Shown: positions 23,788 to 32,165, numbered from the stretch's first letter. The stretch: 36,681 nucleotides of DNA from Halalkalicoccus subterraneus (GCF_003697815.1 NZ_RDQG01000042.1:1-36681); one strand, 5' to 3'. A program made the numbers and translations. Notes: generated by a model not told the origin, from the sequence alone.

Positions 23788-24426
23788 CTAGGCCACCTCC
23801 ACGGCCGGCCCCATCGTCGTCTTGACGTAGACCGAATCGATGTTGAGCGGGCCCTTCTCCAGGTCGCCGTACAGTCGACGCAGAATCGTGTCGATGTTGT
23901 CGCCGATCTCCTCGGCGGACATCTCCTCGCTGCCGACGAGCGCGTGGAACGTACGTCGGTCACGACTGCGGAGCTGTACCGTGTTTTTCATCCGGTTGAC
24001 GGTCTCGACGACGTCCTCGTCGGGCTGGAGTGGCGTCGGCATCTTCCCGCGGGGGCCGAGCACCTGCCCGAGTGATGCACCGATGGTGGGCATCATCGAG
24101 GCTTCGGCGATGAAGAAGTCTGTTTCGTCGGCGAGGTCTTTCGCGGCGTCCTGGTCGTCGCCCAGATCGTCGAGGTCATCACTAGAGAAGACCTCGTCGG
24201 CGACTTCCTCGGCTCGGACGGCGGTTTCGCCCTCGGCGAAGACGACGATACGCGTGTCCTGTCCCGTTCCCGAGGGAAGGACAATGCTCTCGTCGACGCG
24301 GTTCGACGGATCGTTGAGATCGAGATCGCGCAGGTTGATCGCGAGGTCGACCGTTTCGCGGAAGTTCCGCTCCGGTCGGTCCTCGAGTGCGCGAGTGACT
24401 GCTTGTTCTATGTCCTGATCTGCCAT
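23788..24426 (-). CDS. rpl1: Ribosomal protein L1
   Basis: 212-residue protein of the mobile L1 stalk. Motifs: A-I-N-L-R-D-L-D-L in domain I, then the domain II entrance G-K-M-P-T-P-L, and T-V-Q-L-R-S-R-D near the end. L1 is an operon repressor in bacteria and in studied archaea, and the upstream leader here contains a site-like hairpin. The gene heads rpl1-rpl10-rpl12; the ATG at 24426 is preceded by GGAGGTG. Confidence 0.95.
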   Translation of the reverse strand: MADQDIEQAVTRALEDRPERNFRETVDLAINLRDLDLNDPSNRVDESIVLPSGTGQDTRIVVFAEGETAVRAEEVADEVFSSDDLDDLGDDQDAAKDLADETDFFIAEASMMPTIGASLGQVLGPRGKMPTPLQPDEDVVETVNRMKNTVQLRSRDRRTFHALVGSEEMSAEEIGDNIDTILRRLYGDLEKGPLNIDSVYVKTTMGPAVEVA

Positions 24427-24517
24427 TGTTCACCTCCGTAGTACGACTGCGAGTCTGCTACGGTGTGAAACAGGCCGTACCTGTCTCGGCTGAAAGAAGT
24501 GGAATTGGCAACTTAAA
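24427..24517 (-). promoter_or_regulatory. Promoter and L1-site-like leader of rpl1-rpl10-rpl12
   Basis: TTTAAG (plus coordinates 24512-24517) predicts a start near 24489 and a ~62-nt leader. Two hairpins fill it. The first is an 8-bp stem (one wobble) between 24480-24487 and 24467-24474. The second is CCGTAG (24463-24458) with CTACGG (24441-24436), an asymmetric CA/GTA internal loop, and GACT/AGTC around CGC. The ribosome binding site GGAGGTG (24437-24431) overlaps the base of the second stem. Two short helices separated by an asymmetric loop is how the L1 target in rRNA and mRNA is built. Confidence 0.6.
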
Positions 24518-24580
24518 CCCGTCGAACCGTAATCGCACACCGGCCGAAAACGCTTCCCGCGGGCCTCGGTAACGGGTGGT

Positions 24581-25288
24581 ATGAGCGCTCCCCCGTTGCT
24601 CGCTGCGTGCGCGCTCGCGGCAGTCCACGTGCTTGCCGGTCGGCTCCGTGGCCTCGACCGGATCCCCCGTAGTCGGTGGCTCTCCTTCGGCGGTGGGGTC
24701 TCCGTCGCGTACGTCTTCGTCCATATGCTACCCGAACTGAACGAACACCAGCGTGCGTTCGGGAACGTAGTCCCCCTCGCGGGATTCCTCGATCATCACG
24801 TCTACCTCGTTTCCCTCGCCGGATTCGTCGCGTTCTACGGGCTCGAACGCCTCGCCCAGCGCTCCCCCGACGACGAGGGTCGAGCCACCCGCGTCTTCCG
24901 GATTCACGTCGGTTCCTTCGGCTGTTACAACTGTCTCGTCGGCTACCTCCTCGTCCACCGTATCGAACCCGGCGTCGAGTCGCTACTGCTCTTCACCGCG
25001 GCGATGACGCTTCACTTCCTCGTCAACGACTACGGGCTCCGTCACCACCACGAGGGGAGCTACCACCGCGTCGGCCGATGGGTGCTCGCGGGTGGCGTGT
25101 TGGTCGGTTGGGCGCTCGGGACGACGGTGACGCTCGACGAGATCGTACTCGCCGTTCCGGTCGGGTTTCTCGGTGGCGGGGTCGTACTCAACGTCATCAA
25201 AGAGGAACTGCCCGCCGAACGCGAGAGCCGTTTTTGTGCCTTCTCCCTCGGAACGGCGGGCTACGCCGCCCTGCTACTCGCGATCTAA
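24581..25288 (+). CDS. Multi-pass membrane protein, possibly ZIP-like metal transporter
   Basis: 235 residues with about seven or eight hydrophobic segments and many His: V-H-M-L-P-E-L-N-E-H-Q in an early segment, F-L-D-H-H-V-Y-L-V, H-F-L-V-N-D-Y-G-L, H-H-H-E-G-S-Y-H-R-V-G-R-W, and G-G-G-V-V-L-N-V-I-K-E-E-L-P. The E/H pairs resemble ZIP-family helices, but the exact HNxxxG and HExPH motifs are absent, so the family call is tentative. Divergent from rpl1; its stop lies 1 nt from the convergent amphi-Trp gene. Confidence 0.6.
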   Translation: MSAPPLLAACALAAVHVLAGRLRGLDRIPRSRWLSFGGGVSVAYVFVHMLPELNEHQRAFGNVVPLAGFLDHHVYLVSLAGFVAFYGLERLAQRSPDDEGRATRVFRIHVGSFGCYNCLVGYLLVHRIEPGVESLLLFTAAMTLHFLVNDYGLRHHHEGSYHRVGRWVLAGGVLVGWALGTTVTLDEIVLAVPVGFLGGGVVLNVIKEELPAERESRFCAFSLGTAGYAALLLAI

Positions 25289-25289
25289 A

Positions 25290-25544
25290 TCACTCCTCGG
25301 CGTCGATTTCGAGCTCGTCGTCGCCGCGCGTCCATTCCATCTCGATCTCAAACTCGCGTTCGTCCTCGTCGTCCTCGAGTTCGACCTCGAACTCCACGGT
25401 CTCGGCGGGGTCGACATCGACCTCGATGTCGCCGAGAACCACGGTGAAGGCCTCCTCCGAACGCAGTCCGTCCGCGATCTCCTCGAAGTAGGTCGCGGCT
25501 TCCTCCCGAGTCAACTCGGCTTCGTGTTCGATTTCTCCGGCCAT
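25290..25544 (-). CDS. Amphi-Trp domain protein
   Basis: 84-residue acidic protein. The pattern E-A-E-L-T-R-E-E-A-A-T-Y-F-E-E-I-A-D-G-L-R, a short beta-hairpin V-V-L-G-D-I-E-V-D-V, and the late conserved Trp (M-E-W-T-R) fit the amphi-Trp domain, which is widespread in haloarchaea with unknown role. ATG at 25544 chosen; the frame is open further upstream into the region of the rpl11 stop. It lies 43 nt downstream of rpl11 on the same strand and may share its transcript. Confidence 0.78.
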   Translation of the reverse strand: MAGEIEHEAELTREEAATYFEEIADGLRSEEAFTVVLGDIEVDVDPAETVEFEVELEDDEDEREFEIEMEWTRGDDELEIDAEE

Positions 25545-25587
25545 AGCACCTGCTATGTCACGCGGATAGCGGGTAAAACTGTCGCCC

Positions 25588-26076
25588 TCAGGCCGCGACT
25601 TCCTCGGCGAACTGGTCGTCGTACTCGCCCGAGTCGAGGCGCTCCTTGAACTCGCGGGGGTTCTCGCCCTCGATGGTGACGCCAAGCGAGGTGCAGGTCC
25701 CGACGACCTCCTTTGCGGCGCCCTTCAGATCGTAGGCCAGCAGGTCGGGCAGCTTCTGCTCTGCGATCTGTTTCACTTGGTCGACCGAGAGGTCCGCGAC
25801 GAAGTCCTTCTGGGGTTCGCCGCTACCGGTGTCGAAGCCGGCTTCGTCCTTGATCAGCGCCGCCGTTGGCGGGACGCCGACGTCGATCTCGAAGGAGCCG
25901 TCGTCCTCGTAGGTGATCGTCACGGGGACTTCGGTGCCGTCGAAGGCCTCGGTCTGGTCGTTGATCTCCTGAACGACGGCCTGTACGTCTACGGGGGTAG
26001 GTCCGAGCTCGGGACCGAGCGGTGGGCCGGGGGTGGCCTCGCCGCCCGGAACGAGCGCTTCGATCGTTCCAGCCAT
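25588..26076 (-). CDS. rpl11: Ribosomal protein L11
   Basis: 162-residue protein of the GTPase-associated centre. The N-terminal domain has the family motif P-G-P-P-L-G-P-E-L-G-P-T-P-V-D-V; the C-terminal rRNA-binding domain contains D-L-S-V-D-Q-V-K-Q-I-A-E-Q-K and a late G-T-C-T-S-L-G-V-T. A GCTTAACA box ~26 nt upstream of the ATG suggests a leaderless message. Unlike bacteria, rpl11 is not joined to rpl1. Confidence 0.95.
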   Translation of the reverse strand: MAGTIEALVPGGEATPGPPLGPELGPTPVDVQAVVQEINDQTEAFDGTEVPVTITYEDDGSFEIDVGVPPTAALIKDEAGFDTGSGEPQKDFVADLSVDQVKQIAEQKLPDLLAYDLKGAAKEVVGTCTSLGVTIEGENPREFKERLDSGEYDDQFAEEVAA

Positions 26077-26166
26077 ACCCCAAGGAACCGCGGCGCGAGT
26101 GTTAAGCCTTGCTAACTCGCTCAGCTCGTTCTCGACGGCGTTCCGACGGCGTGTTGACGGTTCGGA

Positions 26167-26367
26167 TCACTGGATCGTCAGTCCGTGCCGGGAGAGATAG
26201 GCGTTGACGGCCTTGATCTCGACGGGGCTACCGATGATCCGGACGCTGCCGGATTCTTCAACGATCGTCACGGTAAACGCCGAGTCGACCTCCTCGCGGA
26301 TCCCGTCGAGCGCGGCCCGCGGAAGCACGATCTGGGTGCTATCTCGAAGCCGTGACGGGTCGGGCAT
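26167..26367 (-). CDS. Small conserved haloarchaeal-type protein, KH-like end
   Basis: 66 residues. The end V-R-I-I-G-S-P-V-E-I-K-A-V-N-A-Y-L-S-R-H-G looks like the beta-strand plus helix of a KH-type RNA-binding module (an I-I-G loop followed by an amphipathic helix). The start is polar: T-Q-I-V-L-P-R-A-A-L. Too short for a full KH domain, so the fold is uncertain. An AAAATTGT box lies just upstream. Divergent from the DRG GTPase. Confidence 0.65.
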   Translation of the reverse strand: MPDPSRLRDSTQIVLPRAALDGIREEVDSAFTVTIVEESGSVRIIGSPVEIKAVNAYLSRHGLTIQ

Positions 26368-26452
26368 CGTACAATTTTACCGATACAATCGAGTGATATC
26401 AACCTATCGAAGTCCGGTCCGAACGCCCATATACAGGGTCGCAGACGGCCGA

Positions 26453-26472
26453 GTCGCCCCCGACGGGGCGAC
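26453..26472. repeat. Perfect 8-bp inverted repeat upstream of the DRG gene
   Basis: GTCGCCCC and GGGGCGAC flank CGAC. It lies 52 nt before the DRG start, between a CATATACA box (~26428) and a TGTAAAC box (~26480). It could be an operator between two possible promoters or part of a leader, depending on which box is used. Confidence 0.4.
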
Positions 26473-26524
26473 CCAACGGTGTAAACGGAAAGGGTTTTTC
26501 GACTCAGGAAGCCAGTATCGACCA

Positions 26525-27634
26525 ATGGGACTGGAAGAGGACATCGAGGCGATCGAAGAGGAGATCGCCTCGACGCCGTACAACAAGTCGACCGAGGCCC
26601 ACATCGGCCGGCTGAAGGCGAAACTCGCCGACAAGAAGGAGAAACTCGAAAACCAGTCCTCCGCCGGCGGCGGCAGCGGCTACGCCGTCGAGAAGACCGG
26701 CGACGCCACCGTTGCCCTGGTGGGCTTTCCGAGCGTCGGCAAATCCACCCTGCTGAACGCCCTGACCAACGCCGAAAGCGAGGTCGGCTCCTACGAGTTC
26801 ACCACCCTCAACGTCAACCCCGGAATGCTGCAGTACCGCGGCGCGAACATCCAGATCATGGACGTTCCGGGGCTGATCGAAGGGGCCGCGAGCGGCCGGG
26901 GTGGCGGCCAGGAAGTCCTCTCGGTCGTGCGCGCGGCGGACCTCGTCGTCTTCATGCTCTCGGTATTCGAGATCGACCAGTACGAACGCCTCCGTGAGGA
27001 GCTCTATGCGAACAAGGTGCGCCTCGACACGGAGCCGCCGAGCCTCTCGGTGATCAAGAAGGGGCGAGGCGGGATCCGCGTGACCACCAGCGGCGATCCG
27101 GGCCTCCCGAAGGACGTGATCAAGGAGGTGCTTCGCGAAAACGGCTACGTCAACGCGAACGTCACGGTTCGAGAGGAACTCGACGTGGATCGCCTGATCG
27201 ACTCGATCATGGAAAACAGGGTGTATCTCCCCTCGATCGTGACGGTCAACAAGGCCGACCTGATCGACCGAGACTACTTAGAGACCGTCTACGAGGACCT
27301 CCGGGCACACGATCTCGACCCCGAGGAGGTAACGTTCATCTCCGCCGAGGAGGAGAGGGGCCTCGACGGCCTCAAGGAGCGTATCTGGCAAACGCTCGGG
27401 CTGATGCGGATCTACATGGACAAGCCCGGCCGCGGGGTCGACTACGAGGAGCCGTTGATCCTCGAAGAAGGTAGCGACATCGAGGACGCGATGGAGAAAC
27501 TCGGCGGGGAGTTCGAGGAGCGCTTCCGGTTCGCCCGTGTTTCCGGCCCGAGCGCGAAACACGACGAACAGCAGGTCGGCACCGACCACGAACTCGCCGA
27601 CGAGGACGTCGTGAAGTTCATCCTCCGCCGGTAG
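26525..27634 (+). CDS. DRG-family GTP-binding protein (Obg-like, TGS domain)
   Basis: 369-residue GTPase of the archaeal/eukaryotic DRG family, associated with ribosomes and translation in eukaryotes. N-terminal helical hairpin M-G-L-E-E-D-I-E-A-I-E-E-E-I; G1 loop G-F-P-S-V-G-K-S-T (74-82); G2/G3 segments F-T-T-L-N-V-N-P-G and D-V-P-G-L-I-E-G-A; G4 appears late as V-N-K-A-D; a C-terminal TGS domain follows (M-R-I-Y-M-D-K-P-G-R). The ATG at 26525 is chosen over a long open frame upstream because family homology starts there. The last gene before a T-tract terminator. Confidence 0.92.
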   Translation: MGLEEDIEAIEEEIASTPYNKSTEAHIGRLKAKLADKKEKLENQSSAGGGSGYAVEKTGDATVALVGFPSVGKSTLLNALTNAESEVGSYEFTTLNVNPGMLQYRGANIQIMDVPGLIEGAASGRGGGQEVLSVVRAADLVVFMLSVFEIDQYERLREELYANKVRLDTEPPSLSVIKKGRGGIRVTTSGDPGLPKDVIKEVLRENGYVNANVTVREELDVDRLIDSIMENRVYLPSIVTVNKADLIDRDYLETVYEDLRAHDLDPEEVTFISAEEERGLDGLKERIWQTLGLMRIYMDKPGRGVDYEEPLILEEGSDIEDAMEKLGGEFEERFRFARVSGPSAKHDEQQVGTDHELADEDVVKFILRR

Positions 27635-27640
27635 TCCGAT

Positions 27641-27660
27641 CGGCCATGGCCGGGTTTTTT
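27641..27660 (+). terminator. Palindrome plus T6 tract after the DRG gene
   Basis: CGGCCATGGCCG (27641-27652) is followed by GG and six T (27655-27660), 21 nt after the DRG stop. The T tract is the usual archaeal termination signal; the 12-bp palindrome can form only a small stem. Confidence 0.5.
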
Positions 27661-27686
27661 GTCGACTTTCGTCGAACGTTCCGGGC

Positions 27687-29372
27687 ATGTCCATCTCCGC
27701 ATTCGGTGCGCTCTCGCTCGTCCCGCCACTCTTGGCGATCGTGCTCGCGATCGCGAGCCGGCGACCGGTCCCGGCACTCTTCGTCGGGGTCTGGTCGGGA
27801 GGGCTCATTTACACGTTCGGTGACAGCGTCGGCTACGCGTCGTCGCTGACGGGCGGGATGCCCGTCCTCGACGAGGGACTGGCCGTTCTCGTCGCCGTCT
27901 TTCTGGGGTTCGCTCAGGCCGTCCAGTGGATCGTCGAGTCGATCGGCGACGACACGTTCCACGCCCAGATCCTGTTGTTCACGATCCTGCTTGGGTCGGG
28001 CGTCGCGCTGATCTGGCAGCTCGGCGGCTCGCTCGCGGTCAGGCGGGCCGTCGCCGACCGCCTCGACACCCGGCGAAAGGTCGGGATCACGGCGTGGGCG
28101 CTCGGGCTGTTGATGTTCTTCGACGACTACGCCAACACCGCCATCGTCGGCAGCGTGATGAAGGACCTCTCGGATCAGCTGCGTGTCTCCCGCGAGAAGC
28201 TCTCGTACATCGTGGACTCGACCGCCGCGCCGGTCGCGACGCTTGGCCTCTCGAACTGGGTCGCCTTCCAGATCGGGATGGTCCAGGAGGGCTACGAGAT
28301 CGCCGGGATCGCCGCCGACGCCCCCTCGGCGTTCGCGACCTACGTCGGGTCGATCCCCTACAACGTCTACTCGATCTTCGCGATCCTCATGGTGGCGTTG
28401 ATCGTCCTGAGCGGCCGGGATTTCGGCGAGATGCTCGCGGCCGAGCATCGCTCGGTCCGCACGGGACGGCTCACCCGCGAGGGCGCGACCCCGATGCAGG
28501 CCATCGAGAGCGAACTCGGCGAGCCGAGCACCGACGAGCCGATGTTGCGCAGCTTCGCGATCCCCGTCGTCGCGCTGGTCGTCACCGCGATCGCGGGGGC
28601 GCTCCTCAGCGGCTACGCGCCCGGCGCGTCGGCGCTCGACGTCCTCGACGGGGCCGACTGGGGCGCGGCGCTGCTATGGGGGGCGTTCGCGATGGTCTTC
28701 GCGGCGCTTGCGGTCGGTTTTTACTACCGGATCTTCTCGCTCGAAACCGGAATCGAGGGCGTCATCGACGGCTTCTCGATCATGCTCACCGCCGTGACGA
28801 TCCTGGTTCTCGCGTGGGCGATCAGCACGGTCGCCGAGGTACTCGAAACGGGCGTCTACGTCGCCGGGATCGCCGAAGGCGTCGTCTCGCCGGCCCTGCT
28901 GCCGGTGGTCGTGCTCTTCACCGCGGCGTTCATCTCCTTTTCGATGGGATCGTCGTGGGCGACGATGGGCGTGTTGACCCCGATCGCGATCTCGGTGGCG
29001 TGGGAGCTTACGGGGAGCTACGAATTGATGCCCGTGATCGTCGGCGCGGTGTTCTCGGGGGCGATCTTCGGCGACCACACCTCGCCCATCTCGGATACGA
29101 CGGTCCTCTCGGCGACGTTTACGGGTGCAGATCTGATCGACCACGTCCGTACTCAGATCTACTACGCCGGCACCGTCGTCGTCGTCACGACGGTCTGTTA
29201 TCTCCTCTACGGCTACCTCGGCCTCCCGCCGCTGTTCTACCTCCCGATCGGCCTGCTGTTGCTCGTCGCGCTCGTCTACGGGCTCTCCGAGCTCGACGGG
29301 CGCCGACAGGGGCTCTCGCCGACGGTATCGTCCTCCTCGGGAGGTGGAGACGATCCCCCGACCGGGGACTGA
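27687..29372 (+). CDS. nhaC: NhaC-family Na+/H+ antiporter
   Basis: 561-residue membrane protein with about 11-12 helices. The NhaC family pattern is clear: M-F-F-D-D-Y-A-N-T-A-I-V-G, D-S-T-A-A-P-V-A-T, F-S-M-G-S-S-W-A-T-M-G and G-D-H-T-S-P-I-S-D-T-T-V-L-S. Such proteins exchange sodium for protons, or related small organic substrates, to keep internal ion balance; a Na+ role fits a halophile. The C-terminus is a soluble Ser/Gly/Asp tail. The gene lies downstream of DRG after a terminator and is convergent with a membrane protein gene 12 nt away. Confidence 0.88.
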   Translation: MSISAFGALSLVPPLLAIVLAIASRRPVPALFVGVWSGGLIYTFGDSVGYASSLTGGMPVLDEGLAVLVAVFLGFAQAVQWIVESIGDDTFHAQILLFTILLGSGVALIWQLGGSLAVRRAVADRLDTRRKVGITAWALGLLMFFDDYANTAIVGSVMKDLSDQLRVSREKLSYIVDSTAAPVATLGLSNWVAFQIGMVQEGYEIAGIAADAPSAFATYVGSIPYNVYSIFAILMVALIVLSGRDFGEMLAAEHRSVRTGRLTREGATPMQAIESELGEPSTDEPMLRSFAIPVVALVVTAIAGALLSGYAPGASALDVLDGADWGAALLWGAFAMVFAALAVGFYYRIFSLETGIEGVIDGFSIMLTAVTILVLAWAISTVAEVLETGVYVAGIAEGVVSPALLPVVVLFTAAFISFSMGSSWATMGVLTPIAISVAWELTGSYELMPVIVGAVFSGAIFGDHTSPISDTTVLSATFTGADLIDHVRTQIYYAGTVVVVTTVCYLLYGYLGLPPLFYLPIGLLLLVALVYGLSELDGRRQGLSPTVSSSSGGGDDPPTGD

Positions 29373-29384
29373 TCGGGCCGGGAC

Positions 29385-30350
29385 TTACCTGTGCGGTCGA
29401 ACGAAGGGGACGACCGACGCCGTGAGTTCCGCGATGATCGCGATCCGAATGATATACGAGAGGAGGACGGCCAACGGCGCGAAACCGGCCATCCCGGCGA
29501 GCAGCGCGAACGCCTCCGGATACGGTGGAGCGGTCATGAACACGAACAGGATGCCGACGAGTGCCACCTCGGCGGGGCCGCCGACGTACAGGAGCATCCG
29601 CGAGAGTCGCGGGAGCTCGCGCTGAATGTACAGCGTCCGGAAGTACTGGCGGCTGACGTCGATCAGCACGAGGTGATCGTGAAGCACTGATAGGCGATGG
29701 TCGATCGACGCCGGTAGCGAGCCGCCGTTTCGCAGCCGGTCGACCGTCCGGATGTGGGACCCGTAATCAACGTACAGCGCACGGACGAGCGCCTCGAACG
29801 GGCGAACGTCGTCGTCCTTGACGACGGTGTCGACGGTCTCGACGGTCTCGATGACTTCCTCGACGAGCGCCGCGAGTCGCTGTCGGTCCCGCTCGTCGAG
29901 CCTAGTCGCGTCGAGGTCGATTCCCCGTGCCACTTCGAGGGTGCTCGTCAGGACCACGTCGAGGAACCTCGGTGCCGTGATCGGCAGTGCGGTCTCGCCG
30001 GTCGTCTCGGCGACCCGCTCGCGGAACTCCGCGACGTCCTCGATCGTTCCGAGGCGCTCGCCGGGTGTGACGAGTTCCCGCGAAAGGACGAGCTGATCGA
30101 TCGCGATGACGATCGAGATGAGGGCGAGGTTCCCCGCAATGAGGCCGCTCATGGCTGAGAACGCCGGCTCGGCGTCGGCGATCGGGCCGAACAGTTCGAG
30201 ACAGAGCGCGAAGGCGATCGTCGCAGACAGGAGGAGGACGCCCGCGACCATCCGGCGACTTCCATCGAGGAGAACCCAGCGCGAGAGCGCGCCGATGTAC
30301 CCTCTGACCGTCTCACCATGGGGTGTGGCCGGCTCGACGGGTTCGTCCAT
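29385..30350 (-). CDS. Predicted membrane protein of unknown function
   Basis: 321 residues. Two helices near 34-55 (V-A-G-V-L-L-L-S-A-T-I-A-F-A-L) and 68-90 (M-S-G-L-I-A-G-N-L-A-L-I-S-I-V-I), a cytoplasmic alpha-helical region of ~150 residues rich in Asp, Glu and Arg, then two more helices in the last 70 residues (V-G-I-L-F-V-F-M-T-A and A-P-L-A-V-L-L-S-Y-I-I-R-I). This two-plus-two layout with a large helical insert has no family name I can give with confidence. The genes on both sides point in other directions, so context is uninformative. Confidence 0.65.
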   Translation of the reverse strand: MDEPVEPATPHGETVRGYIGALSRWVLLDGSRRMVAGVLLLSATIAFALCLELFGPIADAEPAFSAMSGLIAGNLALISIVIAIDQLVLSRELVTPGERLGTIEDVAEFRERVAETTGETALPITAPRFLDVVLTSTLEVARGIDLDATRLDERDRQRLAALVEEVIETVETVDTVVKDDDVRPFEALVRALYVDYGSHIRTVDRLRNGGSLPASIDHRLSVLHDHLVLIDVSRQYFRTLYIQRELPRLSRMLLYVGGPAEVALVGILFVFMTAPPYPEAFALLAGMAGFAPLAVLLSYIIRIAIIAELTASVVPFVRPHR

Positions 30351-30459
30351 TCTCTACTCGCTTACGAGCGCGCGATAAAAACCCGTCGAAGCGCGTGATA
30401 TCGCGGGCTGTGCGCTTCGCGACCGGTTCGACTATACTGTTCGAGACGAATTCCCGCGT

Positions 30460-31176
30460 ATGTCCCGCGGTGTCGGTGAGTTCGAGCTCATTCAGGGAGC
30501 GATCCCCGACTCGATCGCGATACTGTTCGCGTTGCTCACCCAGTTGGGCGACATCTGGTTCGTGACGGTGCTGTTTCTGGTTCTCGCGGTCCGGTACGAC
30601 GGGCCCGATCGGGATCGGATCGTCGCCGCGGGCGGCCTGGTGATCGGTGCAATAGCTCTCGTTCTGATCGCCAAGGAGGTCTTCGCGCTGCCCCGTCCCG
30701 ACCGGCCGTTAGTCGCACTCGAAGCGCTTCCGGCACTGTACCGGCCGATCTACTCGCTGACCGGCTACGCTAGCGGCTACGGCTTTCCGAGCGGTCACGC
30801 CGTCGTCTCGACGGCGGTGTATCTCTCGTTGGCGACGGTGCTACCGGTGAGCACGCGGCGGCGTCGCTACACCGCTGCGACGGTGCTCATCGCCGTCGTG
30901 AGCTTCTGCCGGGTCGCGCTCGGCCTTCACTACCTCGTCGACGTGCTCGCGGGGATCGCGCTGAGCGCCGGCTTCGTCCTTCTCGCGTTCCGACTGGTGG
31001 CTCGCTACCACACCCCGGAGGCTCGCCGAACCGTCGGACTCGGACTGGGAGCCGCGCTTGGACTCGGGGCCGTCGTCGTGACCGGCGCACACGTCGAGGC
31101 GCTCGCGCTGTTCGCGGTCGCGGCCGGGTTCTTCGGCCTCTCGTGGCGGATCGACCGGCCACGGGTTACCGCGTAG
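30460..31176 (+). CDS. PAP2-family membrane phosphatase
   Basis: 238-residue membrane phosphatase with all three PAP2 motifs: K-E-V-F-A-L-P-R-P, Y-G-F-P-S-G-H-A and C-R-V-A-L-G-L-H-Y-L-V-D (the usual S-R reads C-R). Members hydrolyse lipid phosphates such as phosphatidic acid or polyprenyl diphosphates, so together with the UppP-like protein 1 kb downstream it could recycle lipid carriers. About six helices. A CTATACTG box 22-29 nt before the ATG predicts a leaderless mRNA. Confidence 0.88.
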   Translation: MSRGVGEFELIQGAIPDSIAILFALLTQLGDIWFVTVLFLVLAVRYDGPDRDRIVAAGGLVIGAIALVLIAKEVFALPRPDRPLVALEALPALYRPIYSLTGYASGYGFPSGHAVVSTAVYLSLATVLPVSTRRRRYTAATVLIAVVSFCRVALGLHYLVDVLAGIALSAGFVLLAFRLVARYHTPEARRTVGLGLGAALGLGAVVVTGAHVEALALFAVAAGFFGLSWRIDRPRVTA

Positions 31177-31243
31177 ACCCGGCAAGGCGGCAATACCGTC
31201 GGCTCTCGGTACCGTTTTGACCCTCGGCGGCGTTGGCCCGAGT

Positions 31244-32041
31244 ATGGGAGCGACGCTCGACCACGTCATGATGCGCGTCTCGGACCTGGAGGAATCGCTC
31301 GAATGGTACGGCGAGCATCTGGGCTACGAGGAGAAGGACCGCTGGGAGGCCGATACGTTCACTAACGTCTACCTCGGCCCCGAGGAGCTCGGCGAGGACG
31401 GCGCGATGCTCGAACTCACCCACAACCACGACGGCGGCCCCGAGGAGGTAGGTGACGCGTGGGGCCACATCGCGGTACGGGTCCCCGACGGCGAACTCGA
31501 GGACTACTACGAGCAGCTCATGGACGAGGGCGTCGAGGACTATCGTGACCCCGACTCGTGTGGCGGCCGGTACGCGTTCGTCAAGGACCCCGACGGCCAC
31601 GAGATCGAGATCGTGAAACGCGACATCGAGCAGGGCGCGCTCTGGTCGATCGACCACACCATGATCCGCGTCGAGGACGCCGACGAGGCGCTCGGCTGGT
31701 ACACCCGGAAGTTCGAGTACGAACACACGGGCCGCTGGGAGGCCGACTCCTTTGCGAACTACTTCCTGAAACCCGAGGGCGCAAGCGACGAGGCGATGCA
31801 GCTCGAACTCACCTACAACTACGGCGACAACACCTACGATCTCGGTGATGCGTGGGGCCACCTCTGTGTGCGGGCCGACGACCTCAACGAGTTCTGGGAC
31901 GACCTCATGACCCGGGACGCCCCGGACTACCGCGACCCCGAGTCCTGTGACAACGAGTACGCGTTCACGAAGGACATGGACGACCACGAGATCGAGATCA
32001 TCGAGCGCGACCCGAACAGCGAGTCGCTGTTCCCCGAGTAA
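31244..32041 (+). CDS. Two-domain VOC (glyoxalase/dioxygenase-like) protein
   Basis: 265 residues with two VOC modules of ~120 residues each. Repeat 1: L-D-H-V-M-M-R-V, then M-L-E-L-T-H-N, G-H-I-A-V-R-V, D-G-H-E-I-E-I-V. Repeat 2: I-D-H-T-M-I-R-V, then Q-L-E-L-T-Y-N, G-H-L-C-V-R, D-D-H-E-I-E-I-I. Metal ligands of the family (His near the start, Glu or His at the later strands) are present in both copies. Often annotated lactoylglutathione lyase, but haloarchaea make little glutathione, so the substrate is uncertain. ATG at 31244 chosen over an in-frame start nine codons upstream. Confidence 0.85.
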   Translation: MGATLDHVMMRVSDLEESLEWYGEHLGYEEKDRWEADTFTNVYLGPEELGEDGAMLELTHNHDGGPEEVGDAWGHIAVRVPDGELEDYYEQLMDEGVEDYRDPDSCGGRYAFVKDPDGHEIEIVKRDIEQGALWSIDHTMIRVEDADEALGWYTRKFEYEHTGRWEADSFANYFLKPEGASDEAMQLELTYNYGDNTYDLGDAWGHLCVRADDLNEFWDDLMTRDAPDYRDPESCDNEYAFTKDMDDHEIEIIERDPNSESLFPE

Positions 32042-32057
32042 TCCACTGCGCGGCGGC

Positions 32058-32075
32058 TTTTTGGAGGGGATTTTT
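32058..32075 (+). terminator. Double T5 tract after the VOC gene
   Basis: Two runs of five T (32058-32062 and 32071-32075) lie 17-34 nt after the VOC stop, in the style of archaeal T-tract terminators. No stem is needed. Confidence 0.45.
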
Positions 32076-32085
32076 GCGTGAGCGA

Positions 32086-32108
32086 GTGGCGGAGCCACGA
32101 GCGAACGG
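32086..32108. repeat. GGA-loop hairpin followed by GAGCGAACGG
   Basis: GTGGC (32086-32090) and GCCAC (32094-32098) enclose GGA; GAGCGAACGG follows at 32099-32108. The same module (GGA-loop hairpin, then G-T-G-C-G-A-A-C-G-G) occurs at 20362-20394, and GAGCGAACGG also follows the 17-bp palindrome at 20183-20217. Confidence 0.5.
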
Positions 32109-32165
32109 AAAAAGGTCCACACCGAAACGCCACCCCTTTTATCGCGTCGGGAGTTCCGAGGAGTA

